A DNA stretch of 56,463 nucleotides from Streptobacillus notomytis (GCA_001612575.1 LJRV01000216.1:48860-105322); one strand, 5' to 3'; counted from the first letter of the stretch, positions 39,429-47,749 are shown. Notes: generated from the letters alone by a model not told the origin. A program made the numbers and translations.

Positions 39429-42400
39429 ATGAGATATATATTGGGACTAGATTTAGGAGTTACATCTATAGGTTGGGCGGTAACAAAAATTAATGATGAA
39501 GATGAACCAATAGGATTAGTAGATGCAAATTCAGTAATATTTAAAGCTTTAGATAATGAAGGGAAGCTACAAAATTTAGACAGAAGATTAAAAAGGGGAG
39601 CAAGAAGAACATCAAGAAGAAAGAAATATAGGATTGATAGAACTAAAACTCTTTTATTAGAATCTTCATTTTTAACAGAAAATGAATTAAAAAATATATT
39701 TAAAGGTAAATTAGAAAATATTTTTTCAGTAAGATTAAGAGGGTTAACAGAGCAGTTAAATAAATATGAAATTGCAAGATTGATGATACATTATTGTAAA
39801 AATAGAGGATTTAAATCAAATAGAAAAACTGAAGAATTAGAAATAGCTAAAAGTTTGGGTAAAGAAGTTGGTAAAAATGAATCTGATGAAAAAAAATTAA
39901 AACCTATTATTGCCCAAAATACAAAAATGATAAAAGAAGAAAATTTAACACCAATTGAAGTAATTTATAAAATAAAGTCAGAAGATAAAAGTATTTTAGG
40001 TTATAGAAATAAGCAAGGTAACTATAAATTTGGATTTAAGAGAGATCAAATAATAAGTGAAGCTCAAAAAATTCTTGACATGCAGGAAATTCTTCCTAAA
40101 GAAATTTCAGAAAAATATATAGAAATTTTATCATCTCAAAGAGATTTTTCAGACGGTCCAGGAGGAGATAGTAAATATAAGGTAGATTTTAGAAAAATTT
40201 CTGGTATTTGTAAATATACGAAAGAAATAAGGGCAGCTAAGTATTCTCCGACTTATGAAATCTTTACAATGCTTTCAAAATTAAATGATGTTAGATACTT
40301 GGAAAATAATTCTGAAGATAAATCTAAGGCTAAAAAGTTAAGTAAAGAAGTTATTCAAAAAATATATGATTTAGTGGTTAATAAAAATAAAGAGCTTACA
40401 TATAATCTAATTAAGGAAAGTATTGGTAATGAAAATGTTAACATTTTAAATATACCATTTCTTGATAAAAAAGATTATATAAAATTGAGAAAGGATATTT
40501 TAGGTGAAAGTGAAAATATAACAGATGAATTAGCTGAATTATTTGATTCAAAAATAAAAAGTGAAAGAATGAAACAGAAATTGTTGAAGAATAATCTTTC
40601 AGGATACAAATCTTTAAAAAGTAATTTTAAAAAGAATAATATAAGTAATGAGAGAATAGAAGAGTTGGGTGGATTAGACTTTCTTGATTTGGTAGCAGAA
40701 ATATTAACTTATGCTAGAACTGATAGTAAAATAGATTTCTATATAAACAATGATGAAAGATATAAAAAACTTAGAGAAGCTCAAGATATAGTTGAAGCTA
40801 TTAAATTATTCCCTAACTTTAGTGGAAATGGAAATTTATCATTAAGCTTATCTAAAAAATTAAATGAGGTACTTATTGAGGGTAGAGATTATGAAGATGC
40901 ATTATCTAGTTTAGGATACTATATTGATACAACAAACTTAAATTGGAAAAAATTCCCTAAAATTTCACAAATAGAGGAAGCTTTAAATAGTAAAATTATT
41001 AATCCAAATGTTAAGCATATTTTAGTTATACTAAGAAAATTATACAATACTTTATTATTTACTTATGGAACACCTACAAAAGTACATCTAGAATTAACAA
41101 GGGATCTTAATAAGAGTTTTTCGGAAAGAAATAAAATCGCTAAAATGCAATTAGAGAATAAGGTTAATAAAGAACTAGCAATGTTTGAACTATATGGGGA
41201 ACATAAGGATTTATTTAAAGGTTATGGGAAAATATCAAATGATGATTTTATAAGATTTAAATTATGGAGAGAACAAAAAGGAATATGTATGTATTCAGGT
41301 AAAAAAATAGAAAAAAGAAATCTTACAAGTGCTAAAGTGGAGATAGATCATATTTTACCTTATTCAAAATCATTTGATAATTCTTATTCAAATAAAGTTT
41401 TAGTTTTATCTACTGAGAATCAAGAGAAAGGAAATAGAACACCTTATCAGTGGTTAAAAACTATTGGTAAATGGGAAGAATTTTCAGAAAGAGTTAAACT
41501 TAATACGAATATAGGAGGTAGAAAAAAGGAAAACCTTTTATTTAAAGGAGATGTTGTTAACGATGAATTCTTAGATAGGGAATTGCATGCAACTAGTCAC
41601 GCTTCAAGATTAGCTTTAAACATTTTCCAAAGATTAATACCAGTAAGTGAAGAAGATCTATATGATGAAAATGGTAATAAGAAAGTAAAATACATTTATC
41701 AAAGAAATGTAGTTGCTTTCCAAGGTAAAATGACATCAATGTTAAGAAATTTATATGATCTTAATAAGTATACACATAATTATGAATCTGGAAATTTAGA
41801 AAAAAATAATAAGAAATTTGTTTTAAATGAACTTAATATTGAAAAAGAAAAATTAATAATTTTTGCTCAAAATTTAGAAACTGGAATGAAACTATCAACT
41901 GAGGTTAAAGTTGAAAAAGATAAAAAAACAAATACTTTTAAAACGTTAAAAGATGAAACTTTAGCTAAAGAATTGATGAAAAAATATAATTTAGAAAAAA
42001 TTTGGGAGTCTTTTCAAAATAAAGTTTTATTTGATCTAAAAATGGTTGATTTTGAAGAAATAAACGATGTTGATTATGAGATTATTTCTATACTATATAA
42101 AATGATTTCTGATTTAAAAGAGCAAGTGAACAAGAAAAATAGAGAAAATCACATTCATCATGCCTTAGATGCGTTCTTATTAACTATAATGACAAGATCT
42201 ATGCAAAATAAATTGACTAAATATAATCAACTTATTTATAATTTGAAAAATAGGAATGAAGAAATTTTAGTTGATGAAAAAGGAGAATATATCAATTCCA
42301 AAGAATTTGCAGAGAATTTGAGTAAAGAAAAAATATTGCATATAAAAGAAAAAAGTAAAGATAAAGAAAAAGGTATTAGCTTTACTATAAATGGAAAAAA

Positions 42401-43211
42401 ATATATTTTTTCATTAAGAGAGCCTTATGAAGATTTCTTGGACGATATTAAATTTAAAATATTTGATAAAAGAGAAAATTATAAATTACCATATCATGTT
42501 GTTAAGTCTAAGAGTAAAGGTCCTTTACATGCAGAAACTATATTTGGAGAAAGTAAAGATCAAGTAACTAAAAGAATTTCTGTACTTGATTTAAAGAATA
42601 ATTTAGATAAAATATTTGATAAAGATGGAAGTCAGAAAGAAATTTATGAAACATTAGTTAAATGGAGTAAAAGTAAAGACAAAGAATACCCTAGACTTAA
42701 GAATGGTCATATAATAAAGAAGGTAAAAATAGTTGTAGATAATAAAGATAAATTAATTAAGTTAGGTGAAAAAAGATATGTTGAAATGGGACAAACTATT
42801 GTTAAAATTTTAGTATTTAAAAAAGCAGGTGACGAAGGATTAAGATTTGCAGCGTTAGGAAGATACAAGTACAATTTACTTAAAAAAAGGAAAGATTTTG
42901 ACCTAAATATCTATAAAAATGCTGTAAAAATGGAGAAGATAAACTATAAAAATTTAGAAGAAAATGGCTATAAATTACTTTATGAATTGTATCCTGGTGA
43001 ATGTATAGAATTGGAATTAGATAAAGGAGAAAAAGCAGAATGCTTGGTTAGAGGATTTTCTTCAGGTTTGATTGAAATATCAAGTATTATAGGTGATGAC
43101 TTTGACCTTTTAAATAAAGGAATATTTGATAAAATTTTAGAACGTTATAAAATAACAGTATCAAAAATAAAATCAATTAAAAAAGTTAAAAAGAATATTT
43201 TAGGTTATTAA
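39429..43211 (+). CDS. cas9: CRISPR-associated endonuclease Cas9
   Basis: 1260 residues. RuvC-I has Asp8 (ILGLDLGVTSIGWAV); an arginine-rich bridge helix follows (NLDRRLKRGARRTSRRKK, about 49-66). The recognition lobe includes SQRDFSDGPGG (about 236-246). RuvC-II has Glu555 (KVHLELTRDL). The HNH domain has Asp640-His641 (VEIDHILPYS), then NSYSNKVLV and ENQEKGNRTP. RuvC-III has His911 and Asp914 (NRENHIHHALDAF). All nuclease residues are present, so it should cut both strands of target DNA guided by crRNA and tracrRNA. It is larger than typical compact II-C enzymes (about 1000-1100) and smaller than S. pyogenes Cas9. cas1 starts one base after the stop. Confidence 0.97.
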   Translation: MRYILGLDLGVTSIGWAVTKINDEDEPIGLVDANSVIFKALDNEGKLQNLDRRLKRGARRTSRRKKYRIDRTKTLLLESSFLTENELKNIFKGKLENIFSVRLRGLTEQLNKYEIARLMIHYCKNRGFKSNRKTEELEIAKSLGKEVGKNESDEKKLKPIIAQNTKMIKEENLTPIEVIYKIKSEDKSILGYRNKQGNYKFGFKRDQIISEAQKILDMQEILPKEISEKYIEILSSQRDFSDGPGGDSKYKVDFRKISGICKYTKEIRAAKYSPTYEIFTMLSKLNDVRYLENNSEDKSKAKKLSKEVIQKIYDLVVNKNKELTYNLIKESIGNENVNILNIPFLDKKDYIKLRKDILGESENITDELAELFDSKIKSERMKQKLLKNNLSGYKSLKSNFKKNNISNERIEELGGLDFLDLVAEILTYARTDSKIDFYINNDERYKKLREAQDIVEAIKLFPNFSGNGNLSLSLSKKLNEVLIEGRDYEDALSSLGYYIDTTNLNWKKFPKISQIEEALNSKIINPNVKHILVILRKLYNTLLFTYGTPTKVHLELTRDLNKSFSERNKIAKMQLENKVNKELAMFELYGEHKDLFKGYGKISNDDFIRFKLWREQKGICMYSGKKIEKRNLTSAKVEIDHILPYSKSFDNSYSNKVLVLSTENQEKGNRTPYQWLKTIGKWEEFSERVKLNTNIGGRKKENLLFKGDVVNDEFLDRELHATSHASRLALNIFQRLIPVSEEDLYDENGNKKVKYIYQRNVVAFQGKMTSMLRNLYDLNKYTHNYESGNLEKNNKKFVLNELNIEKEKLIIFAQNLETGMKLSTEVKVEKDKKTNTFKTLKDETLAKELMKKYNLEKIWESFQNKVLFDLKMVDFEEINDVDYEIISILYKMISDLKEQVNKKNRENHIHHALDAFLLTIMTRSMQNKLTKYNQLIYNLKNRNEEILVDEKGEYINSKEFAENLSKEKILHIKEKSKDKEKGISFTINGKKYIFSLREPYEDFLDDIKFKIFDKRENYKLPYHVVKSKSKGPLHAETIFGESKDQVTKRISVLDLKNNLDKIFDKDGSQKEIYETLVKWSKSKDKEYPRLKNGHIIKKVKIVVDNKDKLIKLGEKRYVEMGQTIVKILVFKKAGDEGLRFAALGRYKYNLLKKRKDFDLNIYKNAVKMEKINYKNLEENGYKLLYELYPGECIELELDKGEKAECLVRGFSSGLIEISSIIGDDFDLLNKGIFDKILERYKITVSKIKSIKKVKKNILGY

Positions 43212-43212
43212 T

Positions 43213-44139
43213 ATGTCATTTAGACAAGTATTAATAACAAAAAAATCATATATTCATTTTGAAAATGATAATTTGATTGTAGAAAAAGATAATAAAAAAT
43301 TATCTGTCCCAGTAAATGATATTGCAATAGTTGTTTTTGAATCTTTGGAAAGTACTGTAAGCTTAAGAATAATATCAGAATTATCTTTAAGGAATATTAC
43401 CATGTTATTTTGTGATTACAAGCATATGCCTGTAGCATATACTTTACCAATAAATCAACATTATAGAATACCGTATGTTCATAGTTTACAAATGCAACAA
43501 ACATCTAAATCTAAAGAATTAATTTGGGAAGAATTATTAAAAGCTAAAATTAGAAATTCAAGAAAAGTATTAGAAATTGAAAATGCTTCAAGTGATGTAA
43601 TAAAATTGATGAAAAAATATGAAAAAGAAGCTGTAGGAAATGATATACAAAATAGAGAAGGTACAGCGGCAAAAGTATTTTTTAATTATCTATATGGTAC
43701 AGGTTTTTTTAGACAAAATAAACAAGATTCAATAAATATGGCATTGGATTATGGATATGGTGTATTTAGAAGTGCGATTACAAGACTTTTATGTACTTTA
43801 GGATTTACAACTCATATAGGTGTTCATCATAATTCTATGATGAATGCCTTTAATCTAACATATGATTTTATAGAACCATATAGACCTGTAATTGATTATT
43901 ATGTATTTAACTATTTATATAGGTTTATTAAGGATGATGAATTAAGTATAGATGCTAGAAAAGAATTAATTTCTCTTTTAAATGCAAATGTTATGATTAA
44001 TAATAAGGAATACACAGTACTTTATTCAATGGAATTATTAATAAAAAGTTATTTGAAATTTCTAGAAAAGGGTAAAAAAATACTGGCAATACCTGATATA
44101 ATAAAGATAGATTTTTATGACCTCTTTAAAGAGCTATAA
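43213..44139 (+). CDS. cas1: CRISPR integrase Cas1 (type II)
   Basis: 308 residues, the usual type II length. Metal ligands of the Cas1 active site are visible: Glu149 (NREGTAAKVFF), His206 (IGVHHNS) and Glu221 (DFIEPYRPVID). With Cas2 it integrates new spacers into the array. It starts one base after cas9 ends and overlaps the cas2 start, so all three are one operon. Confidence 0.96.
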   Translation: MSFRQVLITKKSYIHFENDNLIVEKDNKKLSVPVNDIAIVVFESLESTVSLRIISELSLRNITMLFCDYKHMPVAYTLPINQHYRIPYVHSLQMQQTSKSKELIWEELLKAKIRNSRKVLEIENASSDVIKLMKKYEKEAVGNDIQNREGTAAKVFFNYLYGTGFFRQNKQDSINMALDYGYGVFRSAITRLLCTLGFTTHIGVHHNSMMNAFNLTYDFIEPYRPVIDYYVFNYLYRFIKDDELSIDARKELISLLNANVMINNKEYTVLYSMELLIKSYLKFLEKGKKILAIPDIIKIDFYDLFKEL

Positions 44140-44458
44140 AGAAATGAGATTGTTAATTTACTTTGATTTGCCAGTATCAACAAAAGTAGAGAGAAAACAG
44201 GCTCATGATTTTAGAAAAAATTTATTATCGGAAGGTTTTATTATGATGCAATATTCTTGTTATTCAAGATTTTGTAGAAATGATGCTGAATGTTCTAAAT
44301 ATTTTAGTAGAGTAAAAAAATTAAGCAATAGATTAGTTGGCGGTGAGATAAGAATATTGAAAATTACTAACAGACAGTATGAAAATATGTTAGTATTAGT
44401 AAAAGAACCTAAATTATCTGAAGTCAAAATTTCAAAAAATCCATTAATTGTTTTTTAA
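44117..44458 (+). CDS. cas2: CRISPR-associated protein Cas2
   Basis: 113 residues if translation starts at 44117 (23-base overlap with cas1). An alternative start at 44144 (MRLLIYFDLPV) would fall four bases after the cas1 stop. The longer form matches the short N-terminal extension seen in many type II Cas2 proteins (SYxxMRL). Core: LLIYFDLPVSTKVERK with the conserved Asp, then FRKNLLSEGFIMMQYSCYSRFC. It forms the Cas1-Cas2 integration complex. Degenerate CRISPR repeats begin six bases after the stop. Confidence 0.93.
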   Translation: MTSLKSYKEMRLLIYFDLPVSTKVERKQAHDFRKNLLSEGFIMMQYSCYSRFCRNDAECSKYFSRVKKLSNRLVGGEIRILKITNRQYENMLVLVKEPKLSEVKISKNPLIVF

Positions 44459-44464
44459 TGTATA

Positions 44465-44499
44465 GATATTATTTTTGAAAAGTTTGAATAATGTGATAC
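44465..44499 (+). repeat. Strongly degenerate CRISPR repeat, upstream end of array
   Basis: A 35-nt repeat-like unit: GATATTATTTTTG at the start, then a well-kept 3' half TTTGAATAATGTGATAC. It is followed by only 16 nt before the next repeat, not 30, so this end of the array has decayed. Confidence 0.7.
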
Positions 44500-44515
44500 A
44501 ATGTATTTGAGGATA

Positions 44516-45805
44516 GATACAGATTTTTGATAAATTTAAATAATATGATACCAATTAGAAAAACATAATATAATTTTTGAGGATACAGATTCTTGGTAAA
44601 TTTGAATAATGTGATACGAAATGAAGATAGCGGAAGTGTCAATAAGTGATACAGATTCTTGGTAAATTTGAATAATGTGATACTAATACCGGAATAAACA
44701 CACTTCGACAATAGATACAGATTCTTGGTAAATTTGAATAATGTGATACTTATAGAAGATATCAACGAATGTGCTAGAGGATACAGATTCTTGGTAAATT
44801 TGAATAATGTGATACTTATAGAAGATATCAACGAATGTGCTAGAGGATACAGATTCTTGGTAAATTTGAATAATGTGATACTAGGACTGTTTTTACAAGG
44901 TAATGCAGGTGGATACAGATTCTTGGTAAATTTGAATAATGTGATACGAAGAAAAAAAGGCACAGTATATGAAAATGGATACAGATTCTTGGTAAATTTG
45001 AATAATGTGATACTTGTTCTTTCTCCTGTGGTAAAGTGGGTTGGATACAGATTCTTGGTAAATTTGAATAATGTGATACTAGGACTGTTTTTACAAGGTA
45101 ATGCAGGTGGATACAGATTCTTGGTAAATTTGAATAATGTGATACGAAGAAAAAAAGGCACAGTATATGAAAATGGATACAGATTCTTGGTAAATTTGAA
45201 TAATGTGATACGTTCATTTATGGAGAAATAGGAGAAAGTGGGATACAGATTCTTGGTAAATTTGAATAATGTGATACTTGGTAGATACCAAATAGAATAT
45301 GGAATTGGATACAGATTCTTGGTAAATTTGAATAATGTGATACCTAAATTGTCACATAGTACTATAGTGTTATGATACAGATTCTTGGTAAATTTGAATA
45401 ATGTGATACTAAAAAATGATAAAGACATTGTCTTAGAAGGATACAGATTCTTGGTAAATTTGAATAATGTGATACTACTTCCACCAGTTATAGTACTTCC
45501 ATCAAGATACAGATTCTTGGTAAATTTGAATAATGTGATACTGAAATACTAGATTATACATTTGAGGATGAGATACAGATTCTTGGTAAATTTGAATAAT
45601 GTGATACTGAAATACTAGATTATACATTTGAGGATGAGATACAGATTCTTGGTAAATTTGAATAATGTGATACTATTTGCCTGAAATAATAGGAAAAGGC
45701 TATGATACAGATTCTTGGTAAATTTGAATAATGTGATACCAAGAAAGTTAAATGCTGATTTCAATAAATGATACAGATTCTTGGTAAATTTGAATAATGT
45801 GATAC
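44516..45805 (+). CRISPR. Type II CRISPR array: 20 repeats of 36 bp, 19 spacers of 30 bp
   Basis: Repeat starts are spaced exactly 66 bp apart from 44516 to 45770. The consensus begins GATACAGATTCTTGG and ends TTTGAATAATGTGATAC, with 5-bp inverted ends (GATAC/GTATC). The first repeat differs at four positions, all C-to-T or G-to-A. All spacers are 30 bp. Spacers 4 and 5 are identical, 6-7 reappear as 9-10, and 16 and 17 are identical. crRNA orientation is plus-strand, because the tracrRNA anti-repeat on the minus strand is complementary to this strand. The last bases of the repeat (TGTGATAC plus the first spacer base) resemble an extended -10, as in the II-C arrays of Neisseria and Campylobacter. 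No spacer was seen to match elsewhere in the window. Confidence 0.98.
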
Positions 45806-45833
45806 AATATAAATTATAATTTTAAAAGAAAAG

Positions 45834-46001
45834 ATGTTATCTAGTATTAAGATTGAATATATAGTAGAAATATATAGAGATAATCAAGCAACTAAAGTTG
45901 AAAGAGATGTAGAAATAGGAGAGAGTATGTTTTCAAAAGACAAAAAGTATAGAGAATATGAGAATAAAACCATTAAAAAATCACTTAAAATAGTTAAATG
46001 A
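45834..46001 (+). CDS. Short open frame after the array, doubtful gene
   Basis: 55 codons from ATG at 45834 to TGA at 45999-46001: lysine-rich, starting MLSSIKIEYIVEIYRDN. No good ribosome-binding site and no recognisable motif. It directly precedes the decayed PBECR-like gene and may be another piece of the same degraded phage-type gene. Confidence 0.25.
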   Translation: MLSSIKIEYIVEIYRDNQATKVERDVEIGESMFSKDKKYREYENKTIKKSLKIVK

Positions 46002-46357
46002 ATGACATTAAATGATAATATAATTAAAATTATTGAAAAAGAATTTGGAAAGTTACAAACTAACTAAGTTGTTCCTTTTGAATAATATATAATAAAGACA
46101 TTCATAAATAAAAAATTAATTGTTGGATAATTTTGAAAATATAATTTCTAAATCTAAATTTATTTTAAAAGATTATAAAAATGAAAATATGATATGTATT
46201 AAGAAAAATAAGAGGTAGTGATTTTAATGTGATAATTAAATTGGGAATTGAAAATAATTATTATAATTCAATCAGAACTTTATATAAAATGGTCGAAAAA
46301 CAATTAAAAAGCTATTTAATTAAAAATAGAAAAGTATTTGACAAGATGAAATTATAA
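46002..46357 (+). pseudogene. Decayed PBECR-like (phage Barnase/EndoU/ColicinE5-D/RelE-type) domain gene
   Basis: Successive frames give pieces in the right order for this phage-associated domain. They are IIKIIEKEFGKLQTN followed by an in-frame stop where Glu is usual, then VVPFE. Next, in another frame, comes NFENIISKSKFILKDYKNEN, then DFNVIIKLGIENNYYNS and SYLIKNRKVFDKMKL ending at 46357. At least two stops and two frameshifts are needed to join them, so no functional product is expected. The assignment rests on remembered family patterns (GKLQT-(D/N)-E-V, then PxFILKDYKNEN, NVIIKL, NSI). It suggests past phage DNA beside the array. The promoter of the small RNA begins inside its 3' end. 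Confidence 0.5.
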
Positions 46358-46366
46358 AGATATAAT
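46338..46366 (+). promoter_or_regulatory. Consensus sigma70 promoter of an unknown small RNA
   Basis: Perfect TTGACA (46338-46343) and perfect TATAAT (46361-46366), 17-bp spacer. No protein gene follows within 500 bp; a structured, terminator-ended stretch does. Confidence 0.85.
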
Positions 46367-46372
46367 GTATTT

Positions 46373-46512
46373 GTATATAAGGACGGAAATTGTTCGACCG
46401 TCGCCTCCACATTATGTGGGAAGGAGATATAGGGACGAGAACACCTATTGTATACAAAAAAATATAAAAACTAGTTAAATATTTTAAAGACAACTTTACG
46501 GTTGTCTTTTTT
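46373..46512 (+). ncRNA. Unrecognised structured small RNA, about 140 nt
   Basis: Defined by the consensus promoter just upstream and the terminator at 46486-46512. It is far more GC-rich between 46381 and 46446 than its surroundings. Helices I can draw: GACGG/CCGTC with an 11-nt loop, CCACA/TGTGG nested inside CTCC/GGAG, ATAGG/CCTAT, and a closing helix between GTATATAA (about 46373) and TTGTATAC (about 46455). The last two compete for CCTAT, so two alternative folds are possible. The sequence holds no start codon in good context after its AAGGAG. I could not match it to SRP RNA, 6S, tmRNA, RNase P or a riboswitch class I know. It lies inside the CRISPR locus, between array and Csn2-like gene. 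Confidence 0.6.
46486..46512 (+). terminator. Intrinsic terminator of the small RNA
   Basis: 9-bp stem AAAGACAAC / GTTGTCTTT, 6-nt loop, followed by further Ts. Confidence 0.85.
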
Positions 46513-46589
46513 ATTATAAAGGAAATTTAATTTGAAATAAAATAAGGACTTAATAAGAGAAAGAGAGAAATGTATATTATTAATGAAAG

Positions 46590-46690
46590 GATATAGATTT
46601 TTGATAAATTTGAAAAATGTGATACAATGTAATTGATAACATAGATAAAGCCAGATACATATTCTTGATAAATTCAAGTTTAAATATATT
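46590..46690 (+). repeat. Orphan degenerate CRISPR repeats
   Basis: 46590-46625 matches the 36-bp array repeat with four differences (GATATAGATTTTTG start, AAAAATGTGATAC end). After 28 nt, a second unit starts at 46654 (GATACATATTCTTGATAAATT), good only in its first half. Both are in the same orientation as the array but about 785 bp beyond its last repeat. Confidence 0.75.
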
Positions 46691-46809
46691 TGAATCAATA
46701 AAAAACGAACCAAAATGATAGCCTCTAAAGATTTAATTAATAATAGTTATATTTTCTTTATTCATATAATTAGTATTTGGTGAAAATAAAATAAGTTTTG
46801 TTTTAATTC

Positions 46810-46857
46810 ATTGGTGTAAATATCAAAAATATTGAAAAATTTACACCAATATTTTTT
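46810..46857 (+). promoter_or_regulatory. Long inverted repeat with T-run in front of the Csn2-like gene
   Basis: A perfect 12-bp inverted repeat, ATTGGTGTAAAT (46810-46821) and ATTTACACCAAT (46839-46850), with a 17-nt loop, followed by ATTTTTT. It ends 24 bases before the start codon. It could be a terminator for upstream transcription, an attenuator, or an operator for a dimeric regulator. I see no strong promoter between it and the gene. Confidence 0.6.
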
Positions 46858-46880
46858 AGAATAAATTTTAGGAGATATAT

Positions 46881-47729
46881 ATGAATGTTTTGATGTATTT
46901 TAAAGATGAGTACTCCAATTTTTCTTTTGATAACCATATATTTATTGCTGGTGGTAATGGTTCTGGAAAGACTATGATGTATAATCATATTTTATCTGGT
47001 TTTGATAGTAAAGAAAAAGATATGTTTTTAGTTGATGGATTAAAGGTAAAAAAAAATCAATTTTTTTCATTAGGTATATCAAGAGATAATACACTAGATG
47101 AAGAAATAAAATTGAGTTCTAAAACATATATTATTTCAAGACTTGAATCTTTTAGAGAGTATATTAGTGAAGAAAAGATTAAAAATTCAATGTTTGAATA
47201 TTTTTCTTCAATTAAAAAATTAATTGAGACAGAGCTTTTTTCTATACCTAATTTTAATCTTGAATTTGATTTTGATAAAATTAGTTCAAATATTTTTAAA
47301 ACTATAGAGTATAAAATTGATAATATTAATTTTTCTGAATTATCAACTAGTGAAAAAGTAGACATACAACTTGAAATGTATTTAAATAGATTGGTTAGTG
47401 TAAATGATAATACAGTTTTATTAATTGATGACTTTGATAGTATGTATACTAAAAGTAAATTTTTTGAAAAATTATCTTTTATATTATCAAAAACAAAGAA
47501 ATTTAATACTAAATGTATATTTTTTCTAAAAAATGAAGATATAGTATATGATTTGGTTTCTAATGGACATAAGGTATTATTTATTGATAATAATAAGTTA
47601 GTAGAATTACCAAGTTATATTAATTTTATTGATGAAATATATTTATATTCAGAAAAAGAAATAGAAAATAAGGTGAGAAAAATAAAGGAAGAGAAAGAGT
47701 TGGATATAATAAAAAAATATTTAAAATAA
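46881..47729 (+). CDS. Csn2-like P-loop ATPase of the CRISPR locus
   Basis: 282 residues. An intact Walker A (GGNGSGKT, residues 24-31) follows two N-terminal beta-strands. A long helical middle follows, with IKKLIETELFSIPNFNLEFD (111-130) and ISSNIFKTIEYKID (134-147), then a Walker B-like strand TVLLIDD (178-184) and strands CIFFLKN and VLFID. Order and spacing resemble Csn2 of type II-A loci, where LIGYELL, a short beta element, an FKALGIKIE-like helix and a LLVFIN strand occur in the same succession. Characterised Csn2 proteins lack a working Walker A; this one keeps it. Csn2 forms DNA-end-binding rings acting in spacer acquisition. The gene lies between array and tracrRNA, with AGGAG upstream. 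Alternative: an unrelated small ABC/AAA-like ATPase. Confidence 0.5.
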   Translation: MNVLMYFKDEYSNFSFDNHIFIAGGNGSGKTMMYNHILSGFDSKEKDMFLVDGLKVKKNQFFSLGISRDNTLDEEIKLSSKTYIISRLESFREYISEEKIKNSMFEYFSSIKKLIETELFSIPNFNLEFDFDKISSNIFKTIEYKIDNINFSELSTSEKVDIQLEMYLNRLVSVNDNTVLLIDDFDSMYTKSKFFEKLSFILSKTKKFNTKCIFFLKNEDIVYDLVSNGHKVLFIDNNKLVELPSYINFIDEIYLYSEKEIENKVRKIKEEKELDIIKKYLK

Positions 47730-47749
47730 AAAAAGCTGCTTGAGGCAGC
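47728..47749 (-). terminator. Intrinsic terminator of the tracrRNA
   Basis: Read on the minus strand: stem GCTGC / GCAGC with a 5-nt loop, followed by seven Ts. It is adjacent to the stop of the convergent Csn2-like gene. Confidence 0.9.

Noticed and set aside
44469-45428. 319-codon minus-strand open frame with tandem ITLFKFTKNLYP units, and a 168-codon plus-strand frame at 44725-45231
   Set aside because: Both are produced by the 66-bp periodicity of the CRISPR array (a multiple of three, so frames stay open); they are not genes.
45806-45830. 12-base match (TATAATTTTAAA) between the sequence after the last repeat and the cas9 leader, considered as a self-targeting guide
   Set aside because: Very low-complexity AT sequence, expected by chance here, and not followed by a repeat that would make it a guide.
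46390-46425. tmRNA/tRNA-like motifs (GTTCGA and CGCCTCCAC) in the unknown small RNA
   Set aside because: No T-arm pairing around the TTCGA loop, no acceptor stem, no tag reading frame, and the RNA is far too short for a one-piece tmRNA.
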